43,054 nucleotides of DNA from Siccirubricoccus soli (GTDB lineage Bacteria; Pseudomonadota; Alphaproteobacteria; Acetobacterales; Acetobacteraceae), in NCBI RefSeq assembly GCF_024178315.1, contig NZ_JAMZIK010000129.1, positions 1-43,054 on the forward strand, read 5' to 3'. The notes beneath the pieces are model-generated. The model was given only the letters and a program-made list of their open reading frames with translations, searched no databases and was not told where the DNA came from. Positions 27,625 to 36,879 of the stretch are shown here, in pieces; the first letter of the stretch is position 1; every line of letters starts with the position of its first letter. The translations under genes and the position numbers were made by a program.

Positions 27625-27723
27625 CCCTCACCCTCCCCCATCGGTTGTGCCACAATCCCGCACCATATCCCGTGCAGACTCCGTAGACAGTGGCCGCCTG
27701 CCGGCTCGGGAGACATGCTGATT

Positions 27724-28425
<702 letters not shown>

Positions 28426-28456
28426 TCGGCCTCTCCGGGCCGTGCAGGACGAATGA

Positions 28457-30175
28457 ATGCCCGATATCGGCGTAGCGCGGGAGGCGACGCAGACTGACCC
28501 GCCGGTGGTGCGGGTGCGGCGGCGCTGGGTCTCGCCCCTGCTGCGGCGCATCCTGCTGCTGAACGTGCTGCCGCCGGCCCTGCTGGCCGCCGCCATGCTC
28601 TACCTGGACCAGTACCAGAACGGGCTGCTGGCGGCCGAGGTGGAGGCGCTGCGCACCCAGGCCCGGATCTATGCCGGCGCCATCGCCGAAGCGGCGACGC
28701 GCATCCAGGACGACCGGGCGGTGCTGGTGCCGGAAGCCTCCCGCCCCCTGCTGCGGCGGCTGGTCGATCCCTCCCCCAACACCCAGGCCAAGCTGTTCGA
28801 CAATACCGGCCTCGTCGTGGCGGACAGCCGGGTGCGGGAAGGCCCGGCCGGGGCCGTCGTCACCCAGCCCCTACCGCCACCCGAGCCGCGCGGCGCCTTC
28901 TCCGCCGGCGTAGCCGGCCTCTATGACCGGGTGCTCGGCATCCTGCCGCGCGCCCTGCTGCGGCACGATGTCCGCGACGACGTCTTCGTGGACCAGACGC
29001 CGGACGCCCCCTCCTTCGACTGGCAGCCGGAATTCGGCCCCGCCGGCAGCCAGGGCGCCGGCAATGACCGGCGGGAGGAGCTGCGCCTCGCCCTCGAGGG
29101 CGGGGTCCGCCCCTATATCCGCCGCACCGCGGATGGCCGGCTGCTGGTCTCGGTGGCGGAGCCGGCGCGGCGGGCCAACCAATCCGTCGGCATCGTCCTG
29201 CTGACGCGGGAGGCGCGGGAGGTGGACCGCCGGCTGTTCGAGATCCGCGCCAGCGTGCTCGGCATCTTCGGCATCGCGCTGGTCGTCACCGTCGCCCTCT
29301 CCATCTACCTGGCGCAGACCCTGGCCAACCCCATCATGCAGCTTGCCGGCGCCACGGCGGCGATGCGCCAGGGGGAGGGCCGCAGTGGCAGCGTGCCCGC
29401 CCCGCTCCTGGCGCGGGGGGACGAGATCGGCATCCTGGCGCGGGACCTCCAGGCCTCCGCCCGCGCCCTCTGGGCCCGGATCGACACCAATGAACGCTTC
29501 GCCGCCGATGTGGCGCATGAGCTGCGCAACCCGCTGACCTCCGTGCGCTCGGCCATCGAGACGCTGCGGCGGATCGAGAATCCGGAGCAGCAGAAGCGGC
29601 TGCTGGCCATCATCGCCGAGGATGCGGTGCGGATGGACCGGCTGATCGCCGACATCGCCGACAGCTCCCGGGTGGATGCGGAGCTGTCCCGCACCGTGGC
29701 CGTGCCGGTGGATGTGGCGCCCATCCTGGCGACGCTCGCCGAGCTGCACAATGCGACGCGGAGCGGGGAGGAGGCACCGAGCGTCCGGCTGGAGGCCCCG
29801 GCGGAGGGGCTGGTGGTGCGCGGCGTGGAGGGGCGGCTGGTGCAAGTCTTCCGCAACCTGCTGGGCAATGCCCTCTCCTTCAGCCCGGCCGGCGGTACCG
29901 TCTCCGTGCGGGCGCGCCGGGCCGGCCGGGAGGTGGAGGTGGTGGTCGAGGATGAGGGCCCCGGCATCCCCGAGGCCAAGCTGGAGGGTATCTTCGAGCG
30001 CTTCTATTCGGAGCGCCCCAGCGGCGAGCGCTTCGGCCAGCATTCCGGCCTGGGGCTGTCCATCAGCCGGCAGATCGTGGAGGGGCTGCGCGGGCGGATC
30101 GGCGCGGAGAACCGCCGGGACGCGGAGGGCAAGGTGCTGGGCGCCCGCTTCGTGGTGCGGCTGCCGGTGGGGTGA
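28457..30175 (+). CDS. chvG: Two-component sensor histidine kinase ChvG
   Basis: A 572-residue inner-membrane kinase partnering ChvI. Membrane helix 1 lies at about 30-47 (ILLLNVLPPALLAAAMLYL), a periplasmic domain of about 210 residues follows, and helix 2 lies at about 268-288 (VLGIFGIALVVTVALSIYLA). Then come HAMP, the phosphoacceptor His354 in FAADVAHELRNPLTSVRS, and an ATPase domain with NLLGNALSFSP, DEGPGIPEAKLEGIFERFYS and HSGLGLSISRQIVEGL. The periplasmic insert is acidic and Pro/Asp-rich. Unlike many relatives no hprK or PTS gene follows; the next gene is an unrelated DUF423 gene. Confidence 0.92.
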   Translation: MPDIGVAREATQTDPPVVRVRRRWVSPLLRRILLLNVLPPALLAAAMLYLDQYQNGLLAAEVEALRTQARIYAGAIAEAATRIQDDRAVLVPEASRPLLRRLVDPSPNTQAKLFDNTGLVVADSRVREGPAGAVVTQPLPPPEPRGAFSAGVAGLYDRVLGILPRALLRHDVRDDVFVDQTPDAPSFDWQPEFGPAGSQGAGNDRREELRLALEGGVRPYIRRTADGRLLVSVAEPARRANQSVGIVLLTREAREVDRRLFEIRASVLGIFGIALVVTVALSIYLAQTLANPIMQLAGATAAMRQGEGRSGSVPAPLLARGDEIGILARDLQASARALWARIDTNERFAADVAHELRNPLTSVRSAIETLRRIENPEQQKRLLAIIAEDAVRMDRLIADIADSSRVDAELSRTVAVPVDVAPILATLAELHNATRSGEEAPSVRLEAPAEGLVVRGVEGRLVQVFRNLLGNALSFSPAGGTVSVRARRAGREVEVVVEDEGPGIPEAKLEGIFERFYSERPSGERFGQHSGLGLSISRQIVEGLRGRIGAENRRDAEGKVLGARFVVRLPVG

Positions 30176-30233
30176 CCCGATGGGGAAGGCGGTGGCAGTC
30201 GCTAACGCCCCGGCCCAGGGCTAATTCCCCGCC

Positions 30234-30611
30234 ATGTCCACCCTGCACCGTCCCTGGCTCCTCCTCGCCGCCCTGCTCGGCCTCACCGCCGTCGGCCTCG
30301 CCGCCTGGGCGGCGCATGGCGCGCCCGCCGTGCTGGATGAGGTCCATCTCGGCATGCTGGAGCGCGGCCTGCAGATGCAGGGCTGGCACGCCCTGGCGCT
30401 GTTCGGCACCGCGCTCTGGGCGGAGCGCCGCCCCGGCCTGCTGCCGCAGCTCGCCGCCACCGCCTTCGGGCTCGGCGCCATCCTCTTCTGCGGCGCCGTC
30501 TACAGCCACGCCCTCCGCGACGTCTCGCTGGGCCGGGTGGCGCCGATCGGCGGCATGCTGCTGATGGCCGGCTGGGCGCTGCTCGGCGCCTCGGCCCTGG
30601 TCCGGCGGTGA
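30234..30611 (+). CDS. DUF423 family small membrane protein
   Basis: A 125-residue inner-membrane protein of the DUF423 (YgdD) family, function unknown. Four hydrophobic spans are visible: LLLAALLGLTAVGLAAWAAHGA (8-30, with the family's AAHG), HALALFGTALWA, LLPQLAATAFGLGAILFCGAVY and the C-terminal IGGMLLMAGWALLGASALV. Its stop overlaps the GTG start of the RNA methyltransferase gene (GTGA, 30608-30611). The same neighbour pair, ygdD and rlmM, is found in E. coli, which supports both calls. Confidence 0.88.
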   Translation: MSTLHRPWLLLAALLGLTAVGLAAWAAHGAPAVLDEVHLGMLERGLQMQGWHALALFGTALWAERRPGLLPQLAATAFGLGAILFCGAVYSHALRDVSLGRVAPIGGMLLMAGWALLGASALVRR

Positions 30612-31528
30612 TCGGCGCCGCCTATCTGGCGGATGCGGGCTTCGAGGCGGTGCTGGCCGAGGAGCTGGCCCTGGCCGGGCGCAGCATCGCCGCCTGGCAT
30701 GGCCGCCTCGCCCTCTCGCCGGAGCCGCCGCACCCGGCCATCTGGGCGCTGGAGGTCTGGACCACGCCGCAGGAACTGCCCGCCCCCTCGGTGAAGGCGG
30801 CAGCCGATGCGCTGCGCGCCATTCAGCGCAATTGGGCGCTCTACGCCGCCCTGCACCACCGCCGGGCGGCGCTGATCGAGGCCCGGCTGCCGCCGGTGAA
30901 GGCCCGCCCCCTGCGCTTCCCTGAACCGGCACCGACCGGCCATCTCGGCGCCTGGACCCTGCTGGCGCCGGACCGCCTGCTCGCCTCCCCGACCAAGACC
31001 AGCCCCTTCGTCAACGGCGCGGTGCAGTTCCTTGAGGACAAGGAAGGCCCGCCCTCCCGCGCCTATCTGAAATTATGGGAGGCGCTGACCCGTGCCGGGC
31101 GCTGGCCGGGGCCGGGCGAGACCTGCCTCGACCTCGGCGCCTCCCCGGGCGGCTGGAGCTGGGCGCTGGCGCAGCTCGGCGCCCGGGTGATCGCGGTGGA
31201 CAAGGCGCCGCTCGACCCCGCCGTGGCCGCGCTGCCCAATGTGGAACAGCGGCTGGAGAGCGCATTCGGCCTGGACCCGCGCGAGATGCCGCCGGTGGAG
31301 TGGCTGTTCAGCGACGTCATCTGCTACCCGGCGCGGCTGCTCGCCCTGGTTCGGCGCTGGCTGGAGGCGGGGCGGGCGCGGCATTTCTGCTGCACCATCA
31401 AGTTCCAGGGGGAGACCGACCACACGGCGATGGCGGAATTCGCCGCCATCCCCGGCGCCCGCCTGTTCCATGGCGCCCACAACAAGCATGAGGTGATGTT
31501 CCTCCGGCTCGGCGAAGCCGAGGCCTGA
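30608..31528 (+). CDS. RlmM/FtsJ-like rRNA 2'-O-methyltransferase
   Basis: A 306-residue SAM-dependent RNA methyltransferase of the FtsJ/RlmM type; RlmM methylates a cytidine 2'-OH in 23S rRNA. The C-terminal catalytic domain (from about 150) shows SRAYLKLWEAL, CLDLGASPGGWSWALAQLGA (motif I), VIAVDKAPLDP, LFSDVICYPARLL with the catalytic Asp, and FCCTIKFQGETDH with the catalytic Lys. The N-terminal 140 residues resemble the RlmM RNA-binding part but are shorter than in E. coli. The start is GTG, overlapping the DUF423 stop, so translation is probably coupled. The exact target nucleotide is inferred. Confidence 0.83.
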   Translation: MIGAAYLADAGFEAVLAEELALAGRSIAAWHGRLALSPEPPHPAIWALEVWTTPQELPAPSVKAAADALRAIQRNWALYAALHHRRAALIEARLPPVKARPLRFPEPAPTGHLGAWTLLAPDRLLASPTKTSPFVNGAVQFLEDKEGPPSRAYLKLWEALTRAGRWPGPGETCLDLGASPGGWSWALAQLGARVIAVDKAPLDPAVAALPNVEQRLESAFGLDPREMPPVEWLFSDVICYPARLLALVRRWLEAGRARHFCCTIKFQGETDHTAMAEFAAIPGARLFHGAHNKHEVMFLRLGEAEA

Positions 31529-31800
31529 CCGCCTGCCCGGGCGTTCGCGGCAAGGCGGTGGTGCGGATGGCCGGGCGTCGCCGCCGCCCGGGGTGGTGCC
31601 GGCTGACCGAATCTCGTTTCCGGTACCAGGCTACCGGAAAGCGGCACCCACACCATGCCGCCAAACACATAAATATTTCTTAATGAAGATATGTCTCCCG
31701 TTATCTTCTGCAATTTGAATCCCTGCGCCCTCTTCATTCACGATACTCTCTTTCTTCTTTGAAGAAGATCATATGAATACACTGACATGAGGAAACGAAC
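31529..31800 (+). promoter_or_regulatory. AT-rich leader with several palindromes
   Basis: From about 31610 the base composition shifts to AT-rich, unlike the surroundings. Three inverted repeats occur: TTTCCGGTA (31617-31625) with TACCGGAAA (31632-31640); GAAGATA with TATCTTC (31686-31709); and TTCTTC-TTT-GAAGAA (31752-31766). GAGGAAACG just before ATG 31801 is a good ribosome binding site. These could be operators or leader hairpins of the downstream secreted-protein gene; I could not place a clear -35/-10 pair. Confidence 0.5.
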
Positions 31801-33084
31801 ATGGCATTCATACTTGGCCCGGCCCAAGGCCATGGGCAGATCGACGGCACAGATGGCAACGACGTCCTGATCGCACGGGGCTCTCACAATACGATCACGG
31901 ATGATGGCGGCCGCAATATCGTCATCAGCGGCGATGGCGGCCATGACAGCCTGCATCTCGGCATGCCGGCAGACCCTCTCCTGCCACTCCCGCCACCGGG
32001 CACGCCGACTCTTTCGGACGCCGTGTTGCTGCGGGGGGAAGGGAATACGCTGCTCGGCGGCGAAGCGGATTTCAGGATCCTCGGCCTGCATGGCGGCAAC
32101 CACATCACCCTCGGCAGCGGCAGCAACGACCTGCGGCTCTTCGGCGAGCACAATTCGGTGGAGCTCGGCCGAGGGGATGACAGCATCCATTTCTTCGGCG
32201 GCCATGCCAGCGTGGTGCAGCACGGCCTGGCCTATGGCGGCGCCGGGACCACCACCATCCAGTTCACCGGCACCGGCAACAGCCTCTCCGTCATCAACGA
32301 CACGCCGGCCGCCCTCGGGCCGGCCCGGGCGAATGTCGTGATTACCGGCGGCGACGGGCAAGGCAGCTTCGGCTTCGCCGGCGCCGGCACCTTCTCGCTC
32401 CGCACCCATGGCGAGCAGAACGAGGTCTCTACCGGCACCGGCCGCTTCGACATCGCGCCGGGCGATGGCCACGACATCGTCCATCTCGGCTTTTCCGCGC
32501 GTGGCGGCGGCGCGAGCGGCACCATCACGCTGAACGGCACGCACAACACCATCGACGGCTCGGCCGGCAGCGTCACCGTCACCGGCGGCGATGGCCACAC
32601 CACGCTGGATTTCCGCAACGGGTTCAGCTCCAGCCTGAACCTCATGCTCGGCGGCTCGCACAACTCGCTGACGAACAACATCCCCACCGGGGGCACCATC
32701 GACATGGGCGAGGGCGACGCCACGCTCAGCCTGTTCGGCAACAGCGCCACCATCACCTTCCACGGCGCGGGCAATGTCGCGACGCTCGACAACGCCAACC
32801 ACGGGACCATCAACGACCGGTCGGACGGGTTGCGGCTGAACGTGTCGAGCACCCCTGGCCTCTTCTCCTTCACCGAGACCGTCGAGAATTTCGGCGCGGA
32901 TCGCGGCGCGGTGGTCGCCCTGGATGCCGAGACGACGGGGTATGCAACGGCCCAGAGCGCCTATGCCGCCCTGCATGGGGACGGGATGGGCAATACGGTG
33001 CTGGACCTGCCCAATGCCGGGGAGCTGGTCTTCGCCGGGCTGAGCCCTACGGCGCTGCACGAGGACAATTTCCTCATCGCCTGA
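31801..33084 (+). CDS. Repetitive Gly/Asn-rich protein, probable type I secretion substrate
   Basis: A 427-residue protein of short repeating strands, with many G-(D/N)-G and HN(T/S)(I/L/V) phrases (GSHNTITDDG, GEHNSVELG, GTHNTIDGS, GGSHNSLTNN) that suggest a beta-helix or beta-roll. It lacks the strict GGxGxDxLx calcium repeat but is close in style (IDGTDGNDVLI at the start). No signal peptide is visible. The last 28 residues (NTVLDLPNAGELVFAGL...HEDNFLIA) resemble the C-terminal export module of RTX-like type I substrates (VIDLGGGxxxTLxGV...LxADDFLF). No ABC exporter is encoded nearby. Its own AT-rich leader suggests separate regulation or horizontal arrival. Function otherwise unknown. Confidence 0.75.
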   Translation: MAFILGPAQGHGQIDGTDGNDVLIARGSHNTITDDGGRNIVISGDGGHDSLHLGMPADPLLPLPPPGTPTLSDAVLLRGEGNTLLGGEADFRILGLHGGNHITLGSGSNDLRLFGEHNSVELGRGDDSIHFFGGHASVVQHGLAYGGAGTTTIQFTGTGNSLSVINDTPAALGPARANVVITGGDGQGSFGFAGAGTFSLRTHGEQNEVSTGTGRFDIAPGDGHDIVHLGFSARGGGASGTITLNGTHNTIDGSAGSVTVTGGDGHTTLDFRNGFSSSLNLMLGGSHNSLTNNIPTGGTIDMGEGDATLSLFGNSATITFHGAGNVATLDNANHGTINDRSDGLRLNVSSTPGLFSFTETVENFGADRGAVVALDAETTGYATAQSAYAALHGDGMGNTVLDLPNAGELVFAGLSPTALHEDNFLIA

Positions 33085-33110
33085 CCGCGGGCCGGACAGG
33101 GAATGCCGAA

Positions 33111-33148
33111 GGATGCCGGCGCGCCGGCCGCGCCTCCCGCCGGCATCC
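33111..33148 (+). terminator. Hairpin after the secreted-protein gene
   Basis: GGATGCCGGCG (33111-33121) pairs perfectly over 11 bases with CGCCGGCATCC (33138-33148), 27 bases after the stop. The following CCCCCTTGCC is not a T tract, so termination strength is uncertain. Confidence 0.55.
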
Positions 33149-33314
33149 CCCTTGCCCGCGGCCGGCCAAGGCCGCGGCGCGCAGGCCGGGCGCGAAACCC
33201 GACGGCCTGCGCGATCGGGCAGGGCTGGCACGCCGGGTGCAGCGTCCCGCCGCGGTGTCCGCGGGACACTGCCGGCCTTGCCGGCCGGCTTCATCTGAGC
33301 GCAGGAGAATTGCC

Positions 33315-33965
33315 ATGCAGGTCTCCGGCGGGGGCGGCATCACCCCCCCGAGCATGCAGGTCTGGCGCAGCCAATTGGAGCGCAACACCTTCAAATCTCC
33401 GGGTTCCGGCCGGAATGACGGGGCGCGTCCGGAGGCGGCGGAGGCGACGAAGGCCCGGCTGAAGGAGCTGCAGGAGAAGGCGGCAGAAGCTGCCGCGGCG
33501 GCAAATTCGGCCGATGCCACCGGCGCTGCCTTCGCCAGGCTCGACCGCGACGGCGATGGCAGCCTCAGCGAGGCGGAGCTCGCGGCCGGGCTGGCGGCGA
33601 AGCGCAGCCAGGGCCGGGAGGGGCCGCAGCACCGCCAGGGCGCAGGGATGCCGGGCGGCCTCGGCGGTGGGCTGCTGGCCCAGCTTCTTCACCAGACGGA
33701 GGAGCCCGCATCCGCTGCCGGCGGCACCTTGCCCGCGCTGCTGCGCCGGACCGATCGCAATTGCGACGGGGTGATCACCCAGGCAGAGCTGCGGGCCTCG
33801 GCGGAGGGGAATGGCGGCCAGCCTCCGGCGCCGGGCGGCCAGGGCGATGCCGGCGGCCAGGGCGGCCTCGGCAATGCGCTGATGGCGCAGCTCTTCGGCC
33901 AGGAGGCGGGCCGTGGCCTGCCGCCGGCCTCCGGAAGCGGCGGGGCTGGCGTCCTCGCCGCCTGA
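33315..33965 (+). CDS. EF-hand calcium-binding domain protein
   Basis: A 216-residue protein with two separated EF-hand loops: DRDGDGSLSEAE (residues 77-88, all canonical ligands present) and DRNCDGVITQAE (147-158). A helical Ala/Glu segment (about 38-65, ATKARLKELQEKAAEAAAAA) precedes the first. The rest is Gly/Gln-rich linker, with LGGGLLAQLLHQ and LGNALMAQLFGQ as a possible internal repeat. No signal peptide is evident; MQVSGGGGITPPSMQ begins the protein. GCAGGAG lies 8 bases upstream of the ATG. Similar small EF-hand proteins with Gly-rich linkers occur in Alphaproteobacteria; a role in calcium sensing is inferred. Confidence 0.82.
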   Translation: MQVSGGGGITPPSMQVWRSQLERNTFKSPGSGRNDGARPEAAEATKARLKELQEKAAEAAAAANSADATGAAFARLDRDGDGSLSEAELAAGLAAKRSQGREGPQHRQGAGMPGGLGGGLLAQLLHQTEEPASAAGGTLPALLRRTDRNCDGVITQAELRASAEGNGGQPPAPGGQGDAGGQGGLGNALMAQLFGQEAGRGLPPASGSGGAGVLAA

Positions 33966-34159
33966 GGCGGCGGCTGCCGCTCCGCGGCCGGCGGCCCGCC
34001 GGGCCACCCCGCGGCAACGGCTCCGCCATGGGGCCGGGGCCCGCCCCCCCCGGCAGCCGGTGCCCGTCCCGCGCCCGCAGGGGCGCCGTGCCACCCGATT
34101 CCGCCCCCGCACGAATCCCTTTAGGATGCGCCCCGACTCAGCCCGGGGAGCCCTTGCCG

Positions 34160-35080
34160 ATGCGCGCCATCTTCGTCGATGCCAATGAATCGCTGGCGGA
34201 GGTGACGGAACGGCTGGTCCGCCCCGGCGACCCGCCGGTCGCGATCAACCGCAATGCGGAGATCACCCCGGCGGAGCTGCCGAAGCTGCTGGCCGGCCAT
34301 GCCATCGCGATCGACGACCACACCCAATTCCCGGTGGACATCGTCAGGCAGTGCCCGGACCTGAAGCACATCGTCTTCCTCGGCACCGGCGCGCGCAGCT
34401 ACATGGACCCGGAGGCGCTGAAGGCCGAATGCGGCGTCGAGGTCCATATCATCAAGGGCTATGGCGACACCGCCGTGGCGGAGATGGCCTTCGCCCTGCT
34501 CTGGGACGCCGCCCGGCAGACCGCCATGATGGATGCCGCCATCCGCCGCGGGGAGTGGCCGCGCGTCGTCGGCATGCAGCTCACCGGCAAGACCATCGGG
34601 CTGATCGGCACCGGCGGCATCGGGGCGGAGATGGCGCGGCTCTGCGCCGGCATCGGCATGAAGGTCATCGCCTGGAACCGCTCGCCCAAGGCGATCCCGG
34701 GCGTGGAGTTCGTCAGCCTGGAGCGGCTGCTGGCCGAGAGCGACGTGGTCTCCCTGCACCTGCTGCTGAACGACGAGACCCGCGGCTTCCTCTCCGCTGC
34801 CCGGCTGGCCCAGATGAAGCGTGGTGCCATCCTGGTGAACACGGCGCGCGGCGCCATCGTGGACGAGGCGGCGATGATCGCGGCGCTGCAGAGCAGGCAG
34901 CTCGGCTGGGCCGCCCTCGACGTTTTCGTGCAGGAGCCGATGCCGGCGGGCCATCCGCTGACGAAGCTGCCCAATGTGACACTGACCTCCCACGCCGCCT
35001 TCCGCACCCCGGAGGCGAGCGACAACCTGATCGGCGCCGCGCTCGGCCACTGCCGGCGGATCGTGAAGGAGGGGATGTAG
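34160..35080 (+). CDS. NAD-dependent D-2-hydroxyacid dehydrogenase
   Basis: A 306-residue oxidoreductase of the D-2-hydroxyacid dehydrogenase family, which includes phosphoglycerate and glycerate dehydrogenases. NAD-binding: GKTIGLIGTGGIGAEMARL (about 143-161). Catalytic residues: Arg in ILVNTARGAIVDEAA, Glu in LDVFVQEPMPAGHPL, and His in LTSHAAFRTPEAS. The substrate domain has IVFLGTGARSYMDPEAL. ATG 34160 is taken because the family N-terminus MRAIFVDANES begins there. The product differs clearly from the other dehydrogenase encoded at 13544-14476. The physiological substrate is unknown. Confidence 0.87.
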   Translation: MRAIFVDANESLAEVTERLVRPGDPPVAINRNAEITPAELPKLLAGHAIAIDDHTQFPVDIVRQCPDLKHIVFLGTGARSYMDPEALKAECGVEVHIIKGYGDTAVAEMAFALLWDAARQTAMMDAAIRRGEWPRVVGMQLTGKTIGLIGTGGIGAEMARLCAGIGMKVIAWNRSPKAIPGVEFVSLERLLAESDVVSLHLLLNDETRGFLSAARLAQMKRGAILVNTARGAIVDEAAMIAALQSRQLGWAALDVFVQEPMPAGHPLTKLPNVTLTSHAAFRTPEASDNLIGAALGHCRRIVKEGM

Positions 35081-35162
35081 CGGCGGGGCGGGCGGCGCCG
35101 TACCGACCGCGGAACTTTGCTCTTCAAGCCCGGGCAGTGCCATGCCACATCTGGCGGGCGGG

Positions 35163-35249
35163 GCGGGCGTGGCGAAACGGTAGACGCATGGGTCTTAAAA
35201 ACCCAGGTCCAATACGGATGTACGGGTTCGAGTCCCGTCGCCCGCACCA
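35163..35249 (+). tRNA. tRNA-Leu (anticodon UAA)
   Basis: Full cloverleaf of class II: acceptor GCGGGCG (35163-35169) pairs with CGCCCGC (35239-35245), the discriminator A is at 35246 and CCA is encoded (35247-35249). The anticodon stem TGGGT/ACCCA encloses CTTAAAA, giving anticodon UAA, which reads UUA. A long variable arm and the T arm CGGGTTCGAGTCCCG follow. Class II form and anticodon agree on leucine. Confidence 0.97.
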
Positions 35250-35431
35250 GCCCGGTTGCGCGACGCCGCCCGACTGGGCCCCTTGCCCTGGCCGGTCGCC
35301 GCGCCGGAGGCGGCAGCGGCGGGCAAGCGCCTACGGCCCTTCCCGATTCCGGCGGCCATTGGCCCCTGCCCGGCCCGCCATCGCATCGCCACGGCATTGA
35401 CCGCAACCCGGCCGCCGGCTTTGCATGGCGC

Positions 35432-36271
35432 ATGACGATTCTCTCCGGCCATTCGCGCCTCGCCGGCATCCTGGGCTGGCCCGTGGCGCATTCCCGCTCG
35501 CCCCGGCTGCACGGCTTCTGGCTGCGGCGGCACGGGATCGATGGCGCCTACATGCCCCTGCCGGTGCGGCCGGAGCGCTTCGCCGACGCCGTGCGGTCGC
35601 TGGCCGATCTCGGCTTCGCCGGGGCCAACGTCACCATCCCGCACAAGGAGGCCGCCTTCGCCGCGTGCGACCGGGTGGATGCCACGGCGCATCGCGCCGG
35701 GGCGGTGAACACCCTGGTCTTCCGGGACGGCCGGATCGAGGGCTCCAACACCGATGGCTTCGGCTTCCTGGCGCACGCCATGGCCTCCGTCCCCGGCTGG
35801 AGCCCGGCGGCCGGCCCGGTGGTGGTGCTCGGCGCCGGCGGCTCGGCCCGCGCCATCGCCGCGGCGCTGCTGGATGCCGGCTGCCCGCGCCTCACCCTGG
35901 TGAACCGCACCCCGGCGCGGGCGGAGGCGCTGGCCCAGGCGCTGAGCGGCCCGATCGAGGTGGCCGACCGCCCGCCACTGGAAGGCGCCGCGCTGCTGGT
36001 CAACACCACCTCCCAGGGCATGCAGGGCCAGCCGCCCCTGGTGCTGGATCTGGCGCCGCTGCCCGCCACGGCCATCGTCGCCGACATCGTCTATGTGCCG
36101 CGGGAGACCGGGCTGCTCGCCGCCGCCCGGGCGCGGGGACTGCGCACCGTGGACGGGCTCGGCATGCTGCTGCACCAGGCGCGGCCGGGCTTTTCCGAGT
36201 GGTTCGGCACGATGCCGCAGGTGGACAGCGAGTTGGAGGAATTCGTCGGCGGGGACATCCCGCTCAGATGA
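35432..36271 (+). CDS. aroE: Shikimate dehydrogenase
   Basis: A 279-residue NADPH-dependent enzyme reducing 3-dehydroshikimate to shikimate in aromatic amino-acid synthesis. The substrate site has HSRSPRLHGFWL, the catalytic Lys in NVTIPHKEAAF, and Asp in NTDGFGFL. The nucleotide-binding part shows VVLGAGGSARAIAAALL and VNRTPARAEAL. VNTTSQGM and the C-terminal GLGMLLHQARPGFSEWFG complete the family pattern. It overlaps coaE by 4 bases (ATGA, 36268-36271). The aroE-coaE-dnaQ order is common in Alphaproteobacteria. Confidence 0.95.
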   Translation: MTILSGHSRLAGILGWPVAHSRSPRLHGFWLRRHGIDGAYMPLPVRPERFADAVRSLADLGFAGANVTIPHKEAAFAACDRVDATAHRAGAVNTLVFRDGRIEGSNTDGFGFLAHAMASVPGWSPAAGPVVVLGAGGSARAIAAALLDAGCPRLTLVNRTPARAEALAQALSGPIEVADRPPLEGAALLVNTTSQGMQGQPPLVLDLAPLPATAIVADIVYVPRETGLLAAARARGLRTVDGLGMLLHQARPGFSEWFGTMPQVDSELEEFVGGDIPLR

Positions 36272-36858
36272 AGATCATTGGCCTGACCGGCGGGATCGGC
36301 ATGGGGAAATCCACCGCCACCGCCACCTTCCGTCGCCTCCACGTGCCGGTCTTCGATGCCGATGCCGCGGTCCACAGGCTGCAGGCGAAGGGCGGCCGCG
36401 CCGTCGCCCCCATCGCCGCCGCCTTTCCTGGCACGGTGAAGGAGGGCGTGGTGGACCGGGAGGCGCTGCGCCGCGCCGTGCTGCCGGACCCGGCGGCGCT
36501 GACCCGGCTGGAGCGCATCATCCACCCGCTGGTGCGGCGGGAGGAGCAGCGCTTCCTCGCCGCCGCCCGCCGCCGGGCGGAGCGGCTCGCGGTGCTCGAC
36601 GTCCCGCTGCTGTTCGAGACCAAGGGCCAGGGGCGCTGCGACCTAGTGGTGGTGGTCTCCGCCCCAGCCGCCGTGCAGCGCTGGCGGGTGCTGCGCCGCA
36701 AGGGCATGACCCCGGCGCGCCTCGCCGCCATCCTGGCGCGGCAGACGCCGGATCGGGTGAAGCGGCGGCTGGCGGATGTGGTGGTGCCGACCGGCCTGTC
36801 CCGCCATTTCGCCCAGCGGCGCATCAGGCAGCTGGTGCGGGAGGAGGCGCAGCGATGA
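36268..36858 (+). CDS. coaE: Dephospho-CoA kinase
   Basis: A 196-residue kinase for the last step of coenzyme A synthesis. P-loop: LTGGIGMGKSTATATF (6-21). Then FDADAAVHRL, the family's DAD, RRAVLPDPAALTRLERIIHPLVR, VLDVPLLFETKGQGRCD, and MTPARLAAILARQTPDRVKR. Length fits the family. It is translationally coupled to aroE by ATGA overlap and overlaps the first bases of the dnaQ remnant in the same way, at 36855-36858. Confidence 0.95.
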   Translation: MKIIGLTGGIGMGKSTATATFRRLHVPVFDADAAVHRLQAKGGRAVAPIAAAFPGTVKEGVVDREALRRAVLPDPAALTRLERIIHPLVRREEQRFLAAARRRAERLAVLDVPLLFETKGQGRCDLVVVVSAPAAVQRWRVLRRKGMTPARLAAILARQTPDRVKRRLADVVVPTGLSRHFAQRRIRQLVREEAQR

Positions 36859-36879
36859 GGCATGTGGTGCTGGACACCG
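36855..36879 (+). pseudogene. dnaQ: Truncated start of dnaQ (DNA polymerase III epsilon)
   Basis: The ATG overlaps the coaE stop (ATGA), and the codons read MRHVVLDT, the typical start of alphaproteobacterial DnaQ (MRxxVLDTETTGLDP). After GACACCG the match ends at 36879, and the frame reads VREQ and stops. No other dnaQ sequence is seen in the window. Either an insertion or rearrangement broke the gene, or the assembly is misjoined here. The call rests on eight residues plus operon position. Confidence 0.65.
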
